A stretch of DNA of 64,000 bases from an uncultured Ectothiorhodospiraceae bacterium (lineage in GTDB: Bacteria; Pseudomonadota; Gammaproteobacteria; CAMYNG01): NCBI GenBank assembly GCA_947259765.1, contig CAMYNG010000018.1, positions 1 to 64,000 on the forward strand, read 5' to 3'. Of this stretch, positions 16,654 through 26,293 are shown piece after piece. Every line of letters begins with the position of its first letter. Positions within the stretch are counted from its first letter, which is position 1. The translations under genes and the position numbers were made by a program. The notes beneath the pieces are model-generated. The model did no database searches and was not told the DNA's origin. It saw only the letters and a program-made list of their open reading frames with translations.

Positions 16654-18261
16654 GTGGAACAAACAGCAAGTCCTTTTAGCGCCATGTTACCGGCACGCTG
16701 GCTCAGCTTGCGTGGCGTGTTGGCAACAATAGTCGCGGTGTTGGCGGCGGTGCCTTTGTTGTTTGTTGTTGGAAGTGCGTTGCAGTTAGGCGCCGAGGAA
16801 TGGCGTAGCTTGTGGAGCGTGCGCCTTCCTGAGTTGATGTGGAATACCCTGCTGCTCGCTGTGCTTGTTGCCTTTGGCAGTATTCTACTGGGTGTATCGA
16901 CAGCCTGGTTGATCGCCCGCCGCGAATTTGTTGGCCGGCGGCTGGCGATCTGGCTGATGGTCATGCCGCTAACCATACCCACCTATGTGTTTGCGCACAT
17001 TTATATCTCATTAACTGAAAGTGACGGCTGGCTTGGCCGGTTGTGGCATTTTCTTTTCGGCGCATCCTCGTCTCCCCCGGAACTTTATAACGTGTTGGGT
17101 GTGACCTTCGTGCTCACCTTGGCCGGGTTTTCCTACGTGTTTTTACTGGTACAGGATGCCTTGTCGCGCAGTCACCGCTCAATCGAAGAAGCGGCCCGAA
17201 TGCAAGGTGCCACGCCGACAGAAGTCATGCGGCGCATCACACTACCGTTGGTACGCCCGGCCGTTGCCGCGGGTGTCGCGCTTGTGGTTTTGCATGTGTT
17301 GTCGGATTTTGGCGCCGTCAGTATGTTGCGTTATCAGACCTTTACCTTAAGCATTTATCTGCAAATGAGCGGCAGGTTTGATTACCAGTCAGCCGCCGGT
17401 TTGTCGCTGGTGTTGGTTGGACTCAGTCTGTCGTTCTTGATCCTGGAACGGTTTTTTCGCAATCGGCAACGTTTCTATGCCGGCGCGCAGTCGCAACGTA
17501 TTCAACCTCGCCGTGCCAGCCGCTTTGAGCATTTTGTGATTTGGTCCTGGTTGGGCACGGTGGTGTTGTTTGCCTTAATCCTGCCACTGGCATGGATGCT
17601 GGTGTGGAGTTGGCAGGCGTGGCAGAACGATCTCATCGATCATGAGTTTTGGGGTTATGTGCGTAACTCGCTGCTTGTCGCTACCGCCGCTGCAAGTGTA
17701 GCCGTGGTGCTCGCTTTACCGTTGTCGCTGTATCACGCCCGCGTACGTTCCTGGCTTAGTCACATGCAGATTCAGTTGGCCAGCGTCGGCTTTGTGTTAC
17801 CCGGCCCCGTTATCGCACTGGGGATACTGAGTGTGGTGCTGGCCACCCTGCCGTGGCTGTATGGTGGACTCATTGTATTGGTCATGGCAATGGTCGTACG
17901 TTTTTTGCCGCTGGCCGTGCAGTCGCAAGAGGCGGCGGTGCAACAATTAACGCCGTCTATTGAACAGGCGGGACGCAGTCTCGGCGCGGGGCCATTGGAA
18001 AATCTGTGGCGAGTTGTGTTGCCGGTGATCCGGGGCGGCATGGTCAGTGCCTGGGTACTGGTGTTTATCGATACGTTGAAAGAGCTACCGGCCACGCTGA
18101 TTCTGCGACCGACCGGCTTTGATACCTTGCCGGTACGGATCTGGATTGAAGCCAGCGAGGAAATGCTTGAATTGGCGGCGCCGGCGGCCCTGATGTTGGT
18201 TATAGGTACCTTGCCGATTTTGTGGTTTTTAACCCGGCCAATTCGCGAAAACCGAGCCTAA
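16654..18261 (+). CDS. fbpB: Fe3+ ABC transporter permease (two fused permease domains)
   Basis: The 535-residue inner-membrane protein has about 12 hydrophobic segments forming two binding-protein-dependent permease domains, as in FbpB/SfuB/CysT-like iron permeases. Each half has an EAA loop that docks the ATPase: EEAARMQGATPTEVMRRITL in the first half and EQAGRSLGAGPLENLWRVVL in the second. The start codon is GTG (GTGGAACAAACAGC). It pairs with the upstream iron-binding protein. No ATP-binding subunit (FbpC) follows; the next feature is the glycine riboswitch, so the ATPase must be encoded elsewhere or supplied by another transporter. Confidence 0.93.
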   Translation: MEQTASPFSAMLPARWLSLRGVLATIVAVLAAVPLLFVVGSALQLGAEEWRSLWSVRLPELMWNTLLLAVLVAFGSILLGVSTAWLIARREFVGRRLAIWLMVMPLTIPTYVFAHIYISLTESDGWLGRLWHFLFGASSSPPELYNVLGVTFVLTLAGFSYVFLLVQDALSRSHRSIEEAARMQGATPTEVMRRITLPLVRPAVAAGVALVVLHVLSDFGAVSMLRYQTFTLSIYLQMSGRFDYQSAAGLSLVLVGLSLSFLILERFFRNRQRFYAGAQSQRIQPRRASRFEHFVIWSWLGTVVLFALILPLAWMLVWSWQAWQNDLIDHEFWGYVRNSLLVATAAASVAVVLALPLSLYHARVRSWLSHMQIQLASVGFVLPGPVIALGILSVVLATLPWLYGGLIVLVMAMVVRFLPLAVQSQEAAVQQLTPSIEQAGRSLGAGPLENLWRVVLPVIRGGMVSAWVLVFIDTLKELPATLILRPTGFDTLPVRIWIEASEEMLELAAPAALMLVIGTLPILWFLTRPIRENRA

Positions 18262-18363
18262 TAGTTTTACACGCCGTCGTATAAGCACTTGGTTTGCAAA
18301 ATATTCTCGATGAACCTTGGTTTCCGGTCCCGGCATCGGTAGAATTTCCGCTTCAATGAATAC

Positions 18364-18548
18364 GCTCGTGGGAGAGTCCCGTCGCCGTTAGCAGGTGATG
18401 GGCGCCGAAGGCGCAACCGCCCGGAATCGCTCAGGCACACGGACCGCAGGCGTCGCATTGACTCTGGAGAGACTTCGCTACGGTGTTTCGGGACAACGTG
18501 GCGGGGCACCGAAGGGGCGAAGCTCTCAGGTAACCGGACAGAGGGGCA
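18364..18548 (+). promoter_or_regulatory. tandem glycine riboswitch upstream of lipA-gcv operon
   Basis: Two adjacent glycine aptamers are visible. Aptamer 1 (about 18366-18451) contains GGGAGAGTCCC, GCCGAAGGCGCAA and CGCTCAGGCACACGGACCG. Aptamer 2 (about 18461-18545) contains CTGGAGAGAC, CACCGAAGGGGCGAAG and CTCTCAGGTAACCGGACAGAG. These are the conserved glycine-aptamer blocks (GGAGAG, GCCGAAGG, CUCAGG, GGACAGA). The RNA precedes lipA, gcvT, gcvH and gcvP, so glycine should switch on its own cleavage system. Most known examples activate expression. Confidence 0.95.
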
Positions 18549-18611
18549 ATCGGATGGCGACAAGCCGATCCGGGGTCGCTTAATGGTTAACAAACGGGAT
18601 TCGACGGAGTC

Positions 18612-19547
18612 ATGCAGAAAATCCTTCCAGTTTTTGATTTTTCCGCGCAGCCAAATACGAGCCGCTTGCCGCCATGGATCCGGCAAACACTGGGTGGCGG
18701 AGAGGTCTATCAGGACACCCTGCACACCGTACGCCACAATGGTTTGAATACCGTGTGCGAAGAAGCTGCCTGCCCCAATCGCGGCGAGTGCTGGAGTCGC
18801 GGCACGGCGACGTTTATGTTACTCGGGGATACCTGCACGCGCGCATGCGCATTCTGTAACGTCAAGACCGGCAAGCCGGACTGGTTTGATGATGATGAAC
18901 CGCGCCGCGTGTGTGAAGCCAGCCAGCACATGGGTTTAAAATATGTTGTGCTGACCTCGGTCAATCGAGATGATCTAGCCGATGGTGGCGCCGGTGTATT
19001 CGCCGACTCGCTGCGAGCCTTGCGTGAAATGCAGCCGGAGATCGGCGTGGAATTTCTGACCCCGGACTTTAAACGATGTCAGTCGCGTGCAATTGATGTT
19101 GTGCTCGCGGCGCTGGCGGAGGTCAGTACTGTACCGGGTGATGTGCAATTGGTGTGGGGTCACAACGTCGAAACGGTGCCGGATTTGTATCGCACAGTCC
19201 GCAAGGGTGCCGATTATCAAGTTTCACTGGACCTGTTACAGCGGGTGGCTCCCTTGCCGGGTATCGAGGCCAAGTCGGCGATCATGCTGGGATTGGGTGA
19301 GACCCGGCAACAGGTTCTGGCGGTACTAAATGATTTGCGAGCCGCCGGTGTACAGCGCGTTTCTCTGGGCCAGTATCTGCGTCCAACACGTTATCATCTG
19401 CCGGTGCAGCGTTATCTTTCTCCCGTGGAGTTCGATGACTATGCGGAAGTGGCGCGCGAGCTTGGTTTCGACTGGGTCAAATCCGGCCCCTTGGTGCGTT
19501 CCTCATATCATGCAGAAGAAGAGCAACGTCCGGAAATTAAATCATGA
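18612..19547 (+). CDS. lipA: lipoyl synthase (radical SAM)
   Basis: LipA inserts two sulfurs into octanoyl groups on lipoyl-dependent proteins such as GcvH. The 311-residue protein has both clusters: the auxiliary cluster cysteines C49-X4-C54-X5-C60 (CEEAACPNRGEC), the radical-SAM cysteines C75, C79 and C82 (CTRACAFC), and the C-terminal RSSYHAEE serine motif. It is the first gene after the glycine riboswitch, about 65 bases downstream of it, and about 75 bases before gcvT. This placement is unusual, because lipA normally follows lipB; here lipB (52010) has no lipA beside it. It may be the only copy or a dedicated second one. Confidence 0.94.
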   Translation: MQKILPVFDFSAQPNTSRLPPWIRQTLGGGEVYQDTLHTVRHNGLNTVCEEAACPNRGECWSRGTATFMLLGDTCTRACAFCNVKTGKPDWFDDDEPRRVCEASQHMGLKYVVLTSVNRDDLADGGAGVFADSLRALREMQPEIGVEFLTPDFKRCQSRAIDVVLAALAEVSTVPGDVQLVWGHNVETVPDLYRTVRKGADYQVSLDLLQRVAPLPGIEAKSAIMLGLGETRQQVLAVLNDLRAAGVQRVSLGQYLRPTRYHLPVQRYLSPVEFDDYAEVARELGFDWVKSGPLVRSSYHAEEEQRPEIKS

Positions 19548-19624
19548 AGGTCATAATGGCTCCGGTAAAACGGGCGCCTGATTTGTTTTACGAGGCATAA
19601 ATTTTTTAATCTGGTGAATTGGTA

Positions 19625-20707
19625 ATGGGAAAACATACATCGCTCTATAATGTTCATGCGGCCGCTGGCGCACGCATCGTTGACTTTGGCGGCTGGGACA
19701 TGCCGGTTGATTATGGCTCGCAGCTCGACGAGCATCACCAGGTACGCCTCGACGTCGGGATGTTTGATGTTTCACATATGACCATTGTTGATCTGCATGG
19801 CGACCGTTGCCGGGATTTCTTGCGCCAGCTGCTGGCAAATAATGTCGATCGGTTACAGGAAAGCGGCAAGGCGCTTTATACCTGCATGTTGAACGAGGAC
19901 GGCGGGGTCATCGACGACCTCATCGTTTACTTTATGGGGCATGACTGGTTTCGCGTCGTAGTCAATGCCTCGACCCGCGACAAGGACATGGCGTGGATAA
20001 CCGAACATGCCAAAATTTTCGGCATTGACGTACGTGAACGTGACGACCTTGCGATGATCGCTGTGCAAGGCCCGAAGGCGCGTGAGCGTGTTCATGAAGC
20101 GTTGGGATCCGCTCCGGAAGACCTGAAGGATATGGCGCCCTTTTATGCGCATGCCGTGGATGATTTTTTTATTGCGCGTACGGGCTACACGGGCGAGGAC
20201 GGTTACGAGATCATGTTGCCGGCGGACCAGGCCGCTGCTTTTTGGAACAAGTTGGTTGCACTGGGGGTAAAACCCTGTGGCCTGGGTGCACGGGATACGC
20301 TACGACTTGAAGCGGGTATGAATCTCTATGGTTCCGATATGGATGAACACGTGACCCCGCTGGAGTCCGCGTTGGGCTGGACGGTGGCCTGGGATCCTGA
20401 CGATCGTAACTTCATTGGCCGTAGTCGTTTGGAAGAACAACGAAAGCTAAAACCGTCACACAAGTTGGTTGGCGTAATCCTTGAGGATAAGGGCGTGTTG
20501 CGCGATCACCTGAAGGTGTTTGTCGACGGTCTGGAGGCAGGCGAAATCACCAGTGGTAGTTTCTCGCCAACACTGGGCAAGGCCATTGGCTTTGCGCGCG
20601 TGCCGCGTGAAGCGGACAAAAATTGCACCGTGGAAGTGCGTGGAAAACAACTTAGTGCGCGTATTGTAAAGCCGCCATTCGTGCGCAACGGAAAACCGTG
20701 TTTGTAA
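19625..20707 (+). CDS. gcvT: glycine cleavage system T protein (aminomethyltransferase)
   Basis: GcvT transfers the methylene group from the aminomethyl-lipoyl arm of GcvH to tetrahydrofolate, releasing ammonia. The 360-residue chain has the typical start (HTSLYNVHAAAGARIVDFGG), the folate-site GMFDVSHM segment, RTGYTGEDGYEIMLP and the C-terminal barrel ending KPPFVRNGKPC. The ATG at 19625 is used; the upstream TTG is in frame but without support. It is the second gene of the riboswitch operon, with gcvH 31 bases downstream. Confidence 0.97.
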   Translation: MGKHTSLYNVHAAAGARIVDFGGWDMPVDYGSQLDEHHQVRLDVGMFDVSHMTIVDLHGDRCRDFLRQLLANNVDRLQESGKALYTCMLNEDGGVIDDLIVYFMGHDWFRVVVNASTRDKDMAWITEHAKIFGIDVRERDDLAMIAVQGPKARERVHEALGSAPEDLKDMAPFYAHAVDDFFIARTGYTGEDGYEIMLPADQAAAFWNKLVALGVKPCGLGARDTLRLEAGMNLYGSDMDEHVTPLESALGWTVAWDPDDRNFIGRSRLEEQRKLKPSHKLVGVILEDKGVLRDHLKVFVDGLEAGEITSGSFSPTLGKAIGFARVPREADKNCTVEVRGKQLSARIVKPPFVRNGKPCL

Positions 20708-20738
20708 TTTTTAGAGCTAAATTTCGGGGGATTTAAAG

Positions 20739-21134
20739 ATGAGTGAAGTACCAGACGATTTACATTACACCAAGTCCCATGAGTGGGTACGCAAACAGGA
20801 TGACGGTAGCCTGACCGTGGGAATCAGCGCCCATGCACAAGATCTCCTGGGTGATCTCGTGTTTGTCGAGGTGCCTGAAGAGGGTGCCCGTTTTGGCAGT
20901 GGTGATGATTGTGCCGTGGTTGAATCTGTTAAGGCCGCTTCTGATGTTTATTGTCCGGTTACCGGTGAGGTTGTGGCGGTTAACGAGCAACTCGCTGATA
21001 CGCCGGAAACCGTCAATCAGGATCCCTACGGCGACGGCTGGATCTTTAAAGTCAAACCGGATGATGAAGCCGCGTTCGGCGATCTGCTAACGGCATCGGC
21101 CTACGCGGAAATGATCGCTGAAGACTCACACTAA
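20739..21134 (+). CDS. gcvH: glycine cleavage system H protein (lipoyl carrier)
   Basis: GcvH is the mobile lipoyl carrier shuttling between P, T and L proteins. The 131-residue sequence carries the lipoylation site Lys65 in [21 protein letters not shown], with the usual [13 protein letters not shown] upstream and [13 protein letters not shown] downstream. GGGGG 8 bases before the ATG serves as ribosome site. Lys65 is the expected substrate of the lipA product encoded two genes upstream and of LipB at 52010. Confidence 0.98.
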   Translation: MSEVPDDLHYTKSHEWVRKQDDGSLTVGISAHAQDLLGDLVFVEVPEEGARFGSGDDCAVVESVKAASDVYCPVTGEVVAVNEQLADTPETVNQDPYGDGWIFKVKPDDEAAFGDLLTASAYAEMIAEDSH

Positions 21135-21184
21135 GATTAACGCAAGTACGTTCAACGTTCTGCAACACTTAACAGGTAGTAAGC

Positions 21185-22579
21185 ATGCCCTTTAATCCGC
21201 ATACGGAGGATGAGTTACGCGCAATGCTGGACGTCATTGGGGTCAATGACATCGAAGCGCTTTTTGATGAAATTCCGGCAACACTGCGTAGTGAAGGTTT
21301 GTCCCAGGTTCCCCCGGGCGAGGACGAGATGGGCGTCACGCGGCTGATGCATGAGCGTTCCCGCGCGGATCAACGCCACTTATGTTTCGCTGGTGCCGGT
21401 GCCTACGAACATCACATACCGGCGGCTGTCTGGGAAATCGCCACGCGCGGTGAGTTCTACTCCGCCTATACGCCGTATCAGGCGGAAGCCAGCCAGGGTA
21501 CGCTGCAGCTGCTGTATGAATACCAGACCATGATGGCGGGGCTCACGGGCATGGATGTCTCCAACGCCTCCCTCTACGACGGCGCGTCTGCGCTGGCGGA
21601 GGCGGTGTTGATGGCGGTGCGTGCCAATCGAAAATCCAAATCAAAACGTATCCTGATGCCGCGTACCGTGCATCCGACCTACCGCAAGGTCGCGCACACG
21701 ATTGTGTGCAACCAGGGTATCGAACTGCACGAATTTGATTACGACCGCGCCGAAGGTTTTCTCGATCCAAAATCGCTACCCGAAGATCCCGGCGACTATG
21801 CGGCCATAGTGATTCCGCAACCCAATTTTTTTGGCGTGCTGGAGGAGGTGGATGCATTAACGAACTGGGCCCACGCTCATGGCATGCTGGTTATTGGGGT
21901 CGTGAACCCGGTCGCGGCGGCGGTGCTCACGCCCCCGGGTGAATGGGGCGAGCGTGGTGCTGATATCGCTTGCGGCGATGGCCAGCCGCTGGGTGCGCCG
22001 CTGTCCTCGGGTGGGCCTTATTTCGGTTTCATGTGTTGTCGCCAGGACTATGTGCGACAAATGCCCGGCCGCATCATTGGCCGCACAGTAGATACCGAAG
22101 GCAAGCCCGGTTTTGCCTTGACCTTGCAGGCCCGTGAGCAACACATTCGTCGCTCCAAGGCGACCTCCAATATTTGCACCAATCAGGGGCTGTTGGTAAC
22201 CGCCGCCACAATTCATATGGCGTTACTCGGCCCGGCAGGTTTGCAGCGCGTGGCCGGTGTCAGTCACGCGAATACCAATGTATTGCTTGAACGTTTGGAT
22301 CGTGTCCCGGGCATAACGCGCCGGTTTAAACGCACAGTGTTTCACGAAGCCGTAATTCAACTGCCCATGCCGGTTGCCAATGTGCTCCGTGCGTTGTCGG
22401 TGCAGGGAATCGTCGGCGGCGTCTCGCTGGATGCTGAGTACCCGGAACTTGAAAACTGTCTACTGGTATGTGCGACTGAAACCAAAAGCGTGGCGGATAT
22501 CGACGAATTTATTGAACACCTGGAGCGGATCTGCAAGCGATTGCAAGCCGTGGATTGTCCGGTCACCCCGAAAATGTAG
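21185..22579 (+). CDS. gcvPA: glycine decarboxylase P protein, subunit 1
   Basis: GcvPA is the N-terminal half of the two-subunit (split) P protein. It forms a heterotetramer with GcvPB that decarboxylates glycine with PLP. The 464 residues include [36 protein letters not shown] and [19 protein letters not shown], all typical of the subunit. It lacks the PLP lysine, which is in GcvPB. The split form occurs in many bacteria, unlike the single-chain E. coli GcvP. A tpx gene separates it from gcvPB. Confidence 0.96.
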   Translation: MPFNPHTEDELRAMLDVIGVNDIEALFDEIPATLRSEGLSQVPPGEDEMGVTRLMHERSRADQRHLCFAGAGAYEHHIPAAVWEIATRGEFYSAYTPYQAEASQGTLQLLYEYQTMMAGLTGMDVSNASLYDGASALAEAVLMAVRANRKSKSKRILMPRTVHPTYRKVAHTIVCNQGIELHEFDYDRAEGFLDPKSLPEDPGDYAAIVIPQPNFFGVLEEVDALTNWAHAHGMLVIGVVNPVAAAVLTPPGEWGERGADIACGDGQPLGAPLSSGGPYFGFMCCRQDYVRQMPGRIIGRTVDTEGKPGFALTLQAREQHIRRSKATSNICTNQGLLVTAATIHMALLGPAGLQRVAGVSHANTNVLLERLDRVPGITRRFKRTVFHEAVIQLPMPVANVLRALSVQGIVGGVSLDAEYPELENCLLVCATETKSVADIDEFIEHLERICKRLQAVDCPVTPKM

Positions 22580-22612
22580 CGTTGCTACAATCTCTACACA
22601 AGGAGCTTAAGC

Positions 22613-23113
22613 ATGGCGACTATCACTCTGGAAGGTAATGCAATTAACACAAATGGCGATCTACCGGCGGTTGGCAGTGAGGCATCGGACTTTCACCTGG
22701 TCAAGACCGATCTAAGTGATGTGTCATTGGCGGATTTTGCCGGCAAGAAGAAACTGCTCAACATCGTTCCGAGCCTCGACACGGGTGTTTGTGCTGACTC
22801 CGCGAAGAAGTTTAATGCAGAACTGGGTAGTCGTGACGATGTTGCCGTGCTGGTGATTTCCGCCGACCTGCCGTTTGCATCGGGACGTTTCTGTGAGGCG
22901 GAGGGTGTGAAAAACATCACAACCCTGTCCATGATGCGCAGCCGGAATTTTGCCAAGGACTATGGCGTATTGATTCAGGATGGTCCGTTGGCCGGTATCA
23001 CTGCACGTGCTGTTGTCATCCTCGATGAAGCTAACAAGGTGATGTATACCGAACTGGTGCCGGAAATTGGTCAAGCGCCTGACTACGCTAAAGCGTTAAC
23101 GGCTCTGGATTAA
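22613..23113 (+). CDS. tpx: thiol peroxidase (Tpx, atypical 2-Cys peroxiredoxin)
   Basis: Tpx reduces hydrogen peroxide and alkyl hydroperoxides using thioredoxin; in E. coli it is periplasm-associated, but no signal peptide is visible here. The 166 residues contain the peroxidatic Cys60 in VPSLDTGVCADS and the resolving Cys94 in GRFCEAEGVKN, the spacing of E. coli Tpx (61/95). The ribosome site AAGGAG lies 7 bases before the ATG. It is inserted between gcvPA (33 bases) and gcvPB (58 bases), all in the same direction, so it is probably part of the glycine-riboswitch transcript. Confidence 0.96.
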   Translation: MATITLEGNAINTNGDLPAVGSEASDFHLVKTDLSDVSLADFAGKKKLLNIVPSLDTGVCADSAKKFNAELGSRDDVAVLVISADLPFASGRFCEAEGVKNITTLSMMRSRNFAKDYGVLIQDGPLAGITARAVVILDEANKVMYTELVPEIGQAPDYAKALTALD

Positions 23114-23171
23114 ATTGGGCTGATTTGGATTGGCTTGATTCGAAATGAGATCGAGAGGACGTAGTAGCAGC

Positions 23172-24629
23172 ATGCTTATTTTTGAACACGCGAAACAAGG
23201 CCGGGTTAACTATGCGCAGTCGCCGCGTGCGGATGGCGATTTAACTGATATTCCGGATCGTTTTCTGCGTAAATCGGTACCGACACTCCCGGAAGTATCT
23301 GAGCTGCAAGCCGTGCGCCACTATACACGGTTGTCGCAAAAAAACTTTTCCATCGACACCCAGTTCTACCCGTTGGGCTCCTGCACGATGAAATATAACC
23401 CGCGCGCGTGCAACACGCTGTCCATGTTGCCGGGCTTTCTGCAACGTCATCCCGCCAGCCCGGAAAACCTGAGTCAAGGATTCATGGCTTGCATGTTTGA
23501 ATTGCAGGAGATGCTCAAGGATGTGACGGGTATGCAGGGCGTTTCTCTGGCACCTATGGCGGGAGCACAGGGTGAGTTTGCCGGGGTAGCGATGATTCGT
23601 GCCTATCATGAAGCACGCAGTGACAATGCACGTAACGAAATCCTGGTGCCGGATGCTGCGCATGGCACCAACCCGGCGACCGCAACCATGTGTGGCTACA
23701 AGGTGCGCGAAATCCCCACGGATGCCGAAGGCGATGTTGATCTGCAGGCGTTACGGGACGCGGTGGGGCCGCATACCGCGGGAATCATGTTGACCAATCC
23801 TTCCACTCTTGGTGTTTTTGAGCGGCGTATCAAAGAAATTGCGCGGATTGTGCATGAAGCCGGTGGACTGCTGTATTACGACGGCGCCAATCTGAATGCC
23901 ATTCTCGGCAAAGTTAAACCCGGTGACATGGGTTTCGACGTGATCCACATGAACTTGCACAAAACCTTTTCCACGCCACACGGCGGCGGCGGTCCTGGCG
24001 CGGGACCTGTTGGGGTCAGTGAGAGATTGATGCCGTACCTGCCAGTGCCTATGGTGGCACAGTCTGACGGTGATGAGTTCTATTGGTTGACGGAAAAGGA
24101 ACGGCCGCAGACCATGGGTCCCCTGTCTGCCTTTGCCGGTAACGCCGGGGTTTTGCTGCGTGCCTATGTGTACGCGCGCTTGCTGGGTAAGGAGGGCATG
24201 CAGCGTGTTGCGGAGTATGCGACTCTTAACGCTAATTATTTAATGACGCGGCTGACCGAGGCCGGATTTGATTTGGCGTTTCCCACCCGCCGTGCAACAC
24301 ACGAGTTTATTGTGACACTTAAACGCCAGGAGCAGGAGGTCAACGCAACTGCAATGGACTTTGCCAAGCGCCTGCTGGATTTTGGCTATCATGCACCCAC
24401 CACATATTTTCCCCTGCTGGTGCCGGAGTGCCTGTTAATCGAGCCGACAGAAACGGAAGCCAAGGAAGAACTGGATGGTTTTGTCGAGGCCATGGCCCGC
24501 ATCGACGCCGAGGCACGTGAGAACGTTGAGTTGCTTAAGAGCGCACCTCACACCTTGCCGGTCCGGCGGCTGGATGACGTGAAAGCGGCCCGGGAACTCG
24601 ATCTTAAGTGGACACCGGATAGGACCTGA
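23172..24629 (+). CDS. gcvPB: glycine decarboxylase P protein, subunit 2
   Basis: GcvPB is the PLP-carrying half of the split P protein (485 residues). The PLP lysine lies in [19 protein letters not shown]; the conserved [14 protein letters not shown] and [16 protein letters not shown] segments are present. I use the ATG at 23172 ([11 protein letters not shown]), the usual start of this subunit, instead of the ATG at 23145, which lacks a ribosome site. dgkA begins 7 bases after its stop codon. Confidence 0.96.
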   Translation: MLIFEHAKQGRVNYAQSPRADGDLTDIPDRFLRKSVPTLPEVSELQAVRHYTRLSQKNFSIDTQFYPLGSCTMKYNPRACNTLSMLPGFLQRHPASPENLSQGFMACMFELQEMLKDVTGMQGVSLAPMAGAQGEFAGVAMIRAYHEARSDNARNEILVPDAAHGTNPATATMCGYKVREIPTDAEGDVDLQALRDAVGPHTAGIMLTNPSTLGVFERRIKEIARIVHEAGGLLYYDGANLNAILGKVKPGDMGFDVIHMNLHKTFSTPHGGGGPGAGPVGVSERLMPYLPVPMVAQSDGDEFYWLTEKERPQTMGPLSAFAGNAGVLLRAYVYARLLGKEGMQRVAEYATLNANYLMTRLTEAGFDLAFPTRRATHEFIVTLKRQEQEVNATAMDFAKRLLDFGYHAPTTYFPLLVPECLLIEPTETEAKEELDGFVEAMARIDAEARENVELLKSAPHTLPVRRLDDVKAARELDLKWTPDRT

Positions 24630-24636
24630 ACGGATT

Positions 24637-25005
24637 ATGAAACCCGGCGATACCGGAATAATTCGCATAATTCGCGCATTTGGTTATTCCATGCGTGGCT
24701 TGGTCGCGACTCTACGCCACGAATCCGCGTTTCGACAGGAAATGGTTCTTTTCCTGCTTATGGCGCCGCTTGCCGTCTGGTTGGGGCACGACGGCATCGA
24801 GCGTGCAGTGCTGATTGGCAGTTTGTTTGTCGTGCTCATTACCGAGTTACTTAACAGCGCCGTGGAATCCGTGGTCGACCGTGTGGGCTCAGAGCGGCAT
24901 GAGTTGTCAGGACGGGCGAAAGATATGGGCTCGGCGGCCGTGTTGTTGTCCTTGCTTAACGTTATCGTAATTTGGGCACTTGTGCTGGTGCCACACTTTC
25001 TCTGA
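24637..25005 (+). CDS. dgkA: diacylglycerol kinase (prokaryotic DgkA)
   Basis: DgkA is a small inner-membrane kinase that recycles diacylglycerol from membrane-derived oligosaccharide and LPS modification to phosphatidic acid. The 122-residue protein has three membrane helices, ESAFRQEMVLFLLMAPLAV and the signature ELLNSAVESVVDRVGSERHE, with catalytic Glu and metal-binding residues. It starts 7 bases after gcvPB and thus probably shares its transcript, although the functional link is not obvious. Confidence 0.96.
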   Translation: MKPGDTGIIRIIRAFGYSMRGLVATLRHESAFRQEMVLFLLMAPLAVWLGHDGIERAVLIGSLFVVLITELLNSAVESVVDRVGSERHELSGRAKDMGSAAVLLSLLNVIVIWALVLVPHFL

Positions 25006-25464
25006 ACGAGCGAATTCGTGGCGTGGGTTTCCGGCAAATCTCTTCGGCCAGGTGGGACATCGTTTTCCTCATAAAAATTATGTATAACGAATGCCGGTCT
25101 GTGACCGCATAGTCGGTTTTTATGATAGTCAGGCGACTTTTTTCATTGTAAAGTTGCTTGTGGGAATCTGCTCCCAATTTGAAAGTAACGCTGTCCTCTG
25201 GGAACTTTTGTGGTTTTCCGCCCATCCGGAGTGAATTTCCGGAAGGTGAAACGGATCAACAACGTATTCCGCTTCCAGAGGTAAGCTGTGGGTTCGGAAC
25301 ACGGAAATATCCGGAAAACTGGCGGGCAGGACAGCGGCTCAATCCACCGAGCTTCGGTGAAAGGCGAAACCAGATCGTATGATGTTCAGTGATTCCGTGC
25401 ATTGTTGTATTCAAGCTCGTTGGGCGGTATGGCCTAGTGCGCCGACCTTTTTCGAAAGGCAAGC
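25006..25464. other. 459-base gap without a clear gene
   Basis: I find no gene with a ribosome site here. Several palindromic TTCCGGAA/TCCGGA pieces occur (around 25217, 25230 and 25310) and may be operator-like or chance. The region should contain the promoter for the DUF6502 gene. No hairpin with a T-run follows dgkA. Confidence 0.5.
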
Positions 25465-26292
25465 GTGGTTGTGAGCGAGGGTATCAGCAAAGCCCTGTCT
25501 GCTGCGACGCTTCGGCTGTTACGGCCGTTAGTGCGTGTCTTGTTGCGCCACGGTATTTCCTATGGCGCGTTTTCCGAACTTGCAAAGTGGGTTTACGTGG
25601 ACGTGGCAGAAACGGAGTTTGGCCTGGATGAGCGCAAACAGTCGGTGTCGCGCGTTTCGGTTTTGACCGGTCTGACCCGCAAGGAAGTGTCGCGGGTGCA
25701 GAAAATTGATACTCCCGATGATGCCGCCGCGGAGGAAAAATATAACCGGGTTGCCAGAGTAATCAGCGGTTGGACACGGGACAATCTATTTCTGGCAGCG
25801 GATGGTGAACCGCGTGCGCTGCAGATGGAAGGTGATGCCGGTTTTGTAGAATTGGTACGTGTTTATAGCGGCGACATGCCCGCCCGCGCCATGCTTGACG
25901 AAATGGTACGCATCAAAGCAGTTGAGAAAGATAGTGAGGGTCTGATCAGTTTGGTGACGCGCGCATATGTGCCAACCGGCAGTGATGCCGACAAACTTTA
26001 TATTCTGGGTACCGACGTAGCCGCGTTACTGGAAACAATAGACCACAACATGCAGCATTCTGACGAAGACGCATATTTTCAACGTAAAGTCGCTTACGAC
26101 AACCTCCCAGAGGAGTGTATTCCGCGACTGCGCCGTATGGGGCGAGAACGAGCACAAAGCATGTTGGAAGAGCTAAACGAGTTTTTGTTACAGCAGGATC
26201 GTGACTCCAATCCGAATTCGCAGGGCACCGGCCGAAAACGCGCCGGGGTTGCAATTTATTACTTTGAAGAAGATGTAAGCGAGGACGACTAG
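25465..26292 (+). CDS. DUF6502-family protein, unknown function
   Basis: This 275-residue cytoplasmic protein opens with ALSAATLRLLRPLVRVLLRH and GISYGAFSELAKWVYVDVAE. A segment that looks like a winged-helix or helix-turn-helix follows (VSRVSVLTGLTRKEVSRVQK, about residues 65-85). These features match what I recall of the DUF6502 family, a probable DNA-binding regulator. The start codon is GTG at 25465 or GTG two codons later. Its TAG stop is one base from the GTG start of the DUF5666 lipoprotein gene, so the two are tightly coupled. It may regulate or sense through that lipoprotein, but this is inference. Confidence 0.7.
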   Translation: MVVSEGISKALSAATLRLLRPLVRVLLRHGISYGAFSELAKWVYVDVAETEFGLDERKQSVSRVSVLTGLTRKEVSRVQKIDTPDDAAAEEKYNRVARVISGWTRDNLFLAADGEPRALQMEGDAGFVELVRVYSGDMPARAMLDEMVRIKAVEKDSEGLISLVTRAYVPTGSDADKLYILGTDVAALLETIDHNMQHSDEDAYFQRKVAYDNLPEECIPRLRRMGRERAQSMLEELNEFLLQQDRDSNPNSQGTGRKRAGVAIYYFEEDVSEDD

Positions 26293-26293
26293 C

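Noticed and set aside
18267-18737. 156-codon open frame on the minus strand
   Set aside because: It is antisense to the tandem glycine riboswitch and the lipA start; its product has Arg/Ser/Pro-rich shadow composition and no ribosome site.
24962-25225. 87-codon minus-strand frame after dgkA
   Set aside because: No ribosome site, overlaps the dgkA 3' end, unremarkable composition; I see no family resemblance.
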